64,000 nt of DNA from Straminergon stramineum (lineage: Eukaryota > Streptophyta > Bryopsida > Hypnales > Calliergonaceae): NCBI GenBank assembly GCA_963920665.1, contig OY987271.1, positions 9,427,350-9,491,349 of the forward strand, given 5' to 3'. This document shows, in pieces, positions 59,843 through 64,000 of the stretch. The notes beneath the pieces were generated by a model. The model ran no database searches and was not told the DNA's origin. It saw only the letters and a program-made list of their open reading frames with translations. The translations under genes were made by a program, and so were the position numbers. Position 1 is the stretch's first letter; every line of letters begins with the position of its first letter.

Positions 59843-61090
59843 CTGTGAAATACAAAGCAAGATCGAGTGAATCAATCTAAACTCACGAAAGCCGTGTCAA
59901 TTGTGTAAGCTGTAACCATGGCAAGCTATCCATACAAAAAATTCAAAATTGCAAGCAGTACGTAGTGGAACAGCCGAGTTAGGTTAAAATGGCCATGACG
60001 AGTCGCGAGCGACGTTACTCTAACCGCAACTTCAGAGGAATGTTTGAATAGTCAAGGGACTTCGTGAATGGATTCTCGAACCTCATTTCTAAACTGATCG
60101 AGTTTGACTAGACAAACGATAACATCAAACAACAGTGAATAGAATTTTCGAACAGGACTCCCCGGCTTAGCACGTGAATGAATCGAAGAAAATACACATT
60201 CTTTAACGGAGTTCGTCGAGTCAAAAGAAAATAACCACATCTGACGTACAGTGGAATTTTTTTGACAGTTCGAGCTACCTCGTGAGAGGATCCTCGAACC
60301 ACATTAATTTCTGAACTGAGTTCGAATAGACAAACGATTGCCTACTGCAAGACCAGCGAAATTTAAGAACATGTCAGATCAGACCGGGCTACCTTGAGAA
60401 TGAATCGATCCTACCCTCCCACGAACCACAATTTTGAACTGAGTTTGAAGACACGAAAGAAAGCAACCATCTACTGTACAGATTAGGCTCAAGAACACGT
60501 ACAACCCTTCTACTTCCAGAGCAACCGATGCCACAGGTCCGCGCAAGAGAACATTCTGCCACAAACAAAGCTTGAAATTAAAAGCTGCAGCAACGTACAG
60601 TGATCAGTAACGGCACAAAACCATCGATCGCTAGCTGACTCGAAAGAAGAAAGCTTGATCGAAACGTCAACAAATCGCACTACACAAGAGCGAACATAGA
60701 AACGTTCGATCAGAAAGCTCACCTGGTATTACAGATTTCCAGCCGAAGTCACGTATTGTCGTCAGCTAGCATTCACCATCAATTAATATTCTACTCTTAC
60801 GTTGCATCGATCAGAACTGCGTGCCAAGCTGGCTAGCTAGTCGTTAGGTTGATGAAAGCCTCGATCTCACTTCCAAGATAAAGCAAATGGGGGCACTTGC
60901 GTGCAGAAAATTGCGCTCAAAACAAGAGCAAAACGCCAGCCTGAGGAGAGCTTTGCTGTTGTCGTTGTTGCTAGAGATGGTGGACGAGCTGCTGGCTGCA
61001 GTCTAGCTAGTTCAGTATTTACTTAGGCCTGCTGCTAGCAGTGCCGGTTTGTAAGTTCGGTACACGTCTTGGGTCCTTGTTGATAGGTAC
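59843..61090 (-). other. Inferred 5' UTR intron of the ARM-repeat gene
   Basis: Donor AAG|GTACCTATC at 61090 and acceptor CAG at 59843 on the minus strand bound a 1,248-nt intron. Supporting points are a TATA box about 80 bp before the donor, no in-frame coding in between, and base composition unlike the surrounding transposon DNA. The intron contains the tandem repeats described at 60050-60520. No transcript evidence is available. Confidence 0.5.
60050..60520. repeat. Four degenerate tandem copies, about 110-120 bp period, inside the inferred UTR intron
   Basis: Units begin near 60055, 60165, 60275 and 60388. Each has a CTNCCTCGTGAGAGGAT-like or GTGAATGAATC-like start, then CTCGAACC or ACGAACCACA, then CTGAACTGAGTTCGAA or GAGTTCGTCGAGTC, then AGACAAACGAT or AAAGAAAATAACCA with CTACTG or CAGTG, and a CGAACA / AGAACA block. 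Copies differ substantially. No coding capacity. Confidence 0.65.
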
Positions 61091-61180
61091 CTTACAAGAC
61101 CAATTGATGGTGAGCTGAAATGTAGCTGTAGGCTGTGATCCCAGGAGAGGGCCAGAAGCCCAGGACCGTCATTTATACTG
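61091..61180 (-). promoter_or_regulatory. Core promoter (TATA box) and 5' UTR exon 1 of the ARM-repeat gene
   Basis: On the minus strand CAGTATAAATGACGG places a TATA box at 61177-61171. Transcription would start about 30 bp further, near 61145, in a pyrimidine-rich stretch (CTGGCCCTCTCCTGGGATCA). The first exon would then run to the donor at 61091. It is only about 50 nt long and non-coding. Confidence 0.5.
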
Positions 61181-61384
61181 GAAAGTGTCCTGCCAGCCAA
61201 TCCTCAATTCAGAGTTCAGACATCTAGACATGAGCTAACTTGCCGTAGTGTTGCAATAAGGGCGCATACGTGCATACCGTTGAGGGCCTTCGGCATGTGC
61301 CGAAATCAATGAATTTTGTTTTTTGTTTGTTTTTTGTTTCTTTGTTTTTTGACACAAATGAATTTGAATGAATTTTTTTTTTTT

Positions 61385-61433
61385 GGGGGTGGGGTGGGGT
61401 GGGGTGGGGTGGGTTCCTCGGGGGAGGGGAGGC
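61385..61433 (+). repeat. (GGGGT)n tract with G-quadruplex potential
   Basis: GGGGG followed by five GGGGT-type units, then a further GGGGGAGGGGAGG. At least six runs of three or more G lie within 50 bp, preceded by a T-run and a GTTTTTTGTTT-rich stretch (61317-61383). It lies about 210 bp upstream of the TATA box of the ARM-repeat gene, with G-runs on the non-template strand relative to plus. Confidence 0.8.
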
Positions 61434-61466
61434 ATGAGAATTTTCTCAAGTGGTGATGAATGTGAG

Positions 61467-61759
61467 ATATAAGGTAACTACACCAAAAAGCATCCAAATA
61501 AACAACCCATCATAGTTCCCATTAGCATATTAGAAAACTTATTGAGGTTTTTTGTTGGTAGTTAAAAGGGGATTCTAGAGTCTCTTAGAATGCATTTTTT
61601 GGACACCATATGAATAATCTACGAATTTTCAAAGTGTTGAAAATAGGTGTTTCTGAAACCAACCTTAGACTCTCATGAATAGTGGGAGTACATTTTAGGC
61701 AAGATTATGTAGGGGTCAATTTTAGAAAGAAGACACTTTTGGATGTAGTTACTTTATAT
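61467..61759. mobile_element. MITE-like element, 293 bp, ATATAAGGTAACTACA termini
   Basis: The left end ATATAAGGTAACTACACCAA and the reversed right end ATATAAAGTAACTACATCCA form an imperfect inverted terminus of about 25 bp. The interior is non-coding, with no second copy noticed in the window. Target duplication uncertain. Confidence 0.5.
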
Positions 61760-64000
61760 GAATCACATGGCTCAAAACTTCTCGTCTTTGTAATCTGATC
61801 TCAACTAAGGCATCCAAGTTCCTCTACAAGTTTGATAACACCTAGCTTAGGACCCCATTCTTTGACTCTCGACAAGGTAGTTACACTTGTGGAATTTGAA
61901 GAGACCTAGTAGTAGGTCTTTTGTGTAAAATAGTTGGTTTGGTTTATTACTCTCCTTATTGTCATTTCCTCTAGGGCCCTGCCCTCGGCTTTCCACCACT
62001 TGTTCTTGGTGTCTTCTTGAAATAAACTCCGGGTTTCAATAGAGAAAGAGAGAGATTGTGGTTGTTTTACTGAATAGAGTATTATTGGCAATAGATTCTC
62101 TACCAACATCCATCATTGGGGAGATGGACAAGTTTGGATGAACATAATTGCTATGCCAAGAATTGACACTACCATATTTATACAACAAGTTTGACAAAAA
62201 AATGATTCTAAAAATAGATGCCAAAATTTTTGGATGTTTATTTTTCAAAGAACACAAAATTTGTGTGAATGGAAGAATTATATTTATAACATGTACCAAA
62301 ACTTATTTGTTAGAAAAAATAAATATTCAACGAGATGTGTTTCCCTACCTCCACTTTACGTACACTATAAAGTTTCAAATAAGTTACTGTGAATGCATAT
62401 TGAATATGAGAATGTTCTTAAAATAAATATCAAGTTTTGTATTGATTTCATCTTCAAAACCTAAAGTCCCATTTCCCTAGGTGAGTGAAAAAATGGATTT
62501 GGGGACAAGTTCCTATGAGCAAAAATTTTGTAAGATTCAAAAATTTATTAACTCTAGAGAAATATCATTAGCAAATCAAACCATGCCCCAAAGCAAAAAT
62601 TATACCACAACAAGCCCAACTTTCACCTTGTCAGGCAACCAAAAAAATTTACAAAAACTTGAAATTTAAATTTTGAATTTTTTCCTCAGAAATTGAATTT
62701 TTGTCTACATAGAAAACTTTTACTTATTCCATTTGGATTTGTGATGCAAAAGTTAAGGAACATCTTATTTTGTAGGCAATCAAAACATCTTTTTGAAAAT
62801 ACTATATAAAATTTGTTTTTTAGCTCAATTTTCACATTTATTCAAAATGAAAAGTTCCACAAGCGAGGTCAGATTTGATTGTTGGGACAATCTCACTATT
62901 GGAACCAATGTGTTTTAATTCCACCTCAAAGCTATGAACAATCTAGATTTTCCCTCTATCTCTTTCCTACTCTTACTCAATAATTTTTAAAGAATCAAAA
63001 TTATATTATTTTTTACTTTATTTTTCCTAGACTCTAAATTCATTTCTTCATAGGAAAGAATTTGAAATTCAAAAAATATGTAGTGCAAAAATTTTAAGTT
63101 AAGAAGGCTCAAAGTCTAGTAAACTAATTTACCACCATCCCAAACAAACATTTTTTTTCCTTCACTTTGAATGCACTTATCTTGCAATCTATGTACTCAA
63201 AGTTTTAAAAATTTCTTCAACACATTCTCAAACTAATTTCTTGCAAGTTCCCAAAGTCACATATGCAAAAAAAATGCCCTTTTAATTTTTTTTGACTATT
63301 TGTACTAGAAATGTTAGTTTTGAGCATTCTTTGATAAAAGAAAGGCCTTGCGACTTTGAGAATTATTGGACTAAAGAATTTGCTTTGTTGGGGCTTTTGT
63401 TTTTTTGGAACAAGACATCGATATGGCCAAATCCATCTATTTCATTTTACTTTTTAAAAACTTTGGATTAACGTGTGTCTTATTGCCTTGGCAATGCATT
63501 AATTTGTGCACTCTTCAAATTTTCTAAGACAAGATGGTCATGGAATTGCAGAATGAAACATGTTTTTCTCCTTCAACATGGGCAAGTTAAGTGACTATAA
63601 ATCTTTGTTATAATTCTTTATATTTTTGAGCTAATTTTTAATTCAATTGTAAGATCACTTAGCTATGTGGCTTTGGATTGTGTCCTATTAAATTTCAAAA
63701 AGATAAATCTCATCAATCCTAGGAGGCTTTTACTTTAAACTTGACAAAAAAAAATCCCCGTGCATTTGCCAATACATAGTCAAACTTTCAAAATTTGTCT
63801 AGTGGATTGTGTGCATCTCACAACTCGTAATGATAAGATAAGGGCATCCATAGAAATCCTTAAATGGATACCCTCAAACTTGTCACTTTTTGCTATTGTA
63901 CCTATTTACTATTATTAGACCAATCAAATTTCATAATTTCTTGTAGGTAAGTGAAAGGAGGTTCCAACTTCCAATACACCACAAAAAAACATTAATCCTA
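61760..64000. other. AT-rich repeat-derived region without genes
   Basis: Short open frames only. From about 62640 to 63360 the sequence resembles the TTAA-bounded families (TTTTTGTCTACATAGAAAAC, ATTCCATTTGGATTTGTGAT, TTTGTACTAGAAATG then TTTTGAGCATTCTTTGAT), but the terminal TTAA / CCCCTAAA signatures are lost. Nothing else recognised. Confidence 0.45.

Overview
This is a 64 kb stretch of nuclear DNA from a land plant. It holds two intact protein-coding genes, both on the minus strand: a chloroplast protein of the PIFI type in eight short exons, and an armadillo-repeat protein read as one exon behind an inferred 5' UTR intron. Two plant-type tRNA genes are also present. The rest is AT-rich and dominated by DNA transposons. 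The lineage cannot be fixed from sequence alone. Low gene density and layered, nested transposons point to an expanded genome.

Layout. 1-101 is the tail of a TTAA-bounded element. 1208-13018 is a CACTA (En/Spm) transposon with near-perfect 25-bp ends and a 3-bp AAG target duplication. It carries a decayed TNP2-type transposase (about 8552-9112) and is split by a second CACTA-like element (3189-8542) with dense subterminal repeat arrays. A 721-bp inverted-end element (10598-11318) sits in its right half. 13-30 kb has tandem repeats, a 180-bp duplication, several TTAA-bounded elements, a long hairpin (24041-24424) and a complete 217-bp CACTA-type MITE (30059-30275). 30.9-33 kb is a more GC-rich island with tRNA-Glu(CTC), tRNA-Ser(GCT) and a roughly 130-bp tandem repeat. 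33-39.7 kb is AT-rich repeat-like sequence.

40482-45361 is the PIFI-like gene (266 aa). Its intron 1 holds three degenerate copies of a roughly 320-bp tandem repeat, and a foldback element lies just upstream of the gene. 47.4-54.5 kb is again transposon territory: TTAA-bounded elements, two of them abutting on one shared TTAA, plus foldbacks and a MITE. 56.6-57 kb has telomere-like CCCTAAA repeats beside plausible but uninterpretable splice signals. 57958-59760 is the ARM-repeat gene, with a candidate TATA box near 61174, a 5' UTR intron containing about 110-bp tandem repeats, and a three-codon upstream ORF. A G-rich (GGGGT)n tract at 61385-61433 lies upstream of that promoter.

The most unusual signal is an abundant family of elements delimited by TTAA|CCCCTAAA ... 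TTTAGGGG|TTAA. The flanks show no other target duplication, so the palindromic TTAA itself looks like the target site. That is the hallmark of piggyBac-type transposition, which is unexpected in a land plant. No transposase for this family is visible here, so the assignment remains inference.
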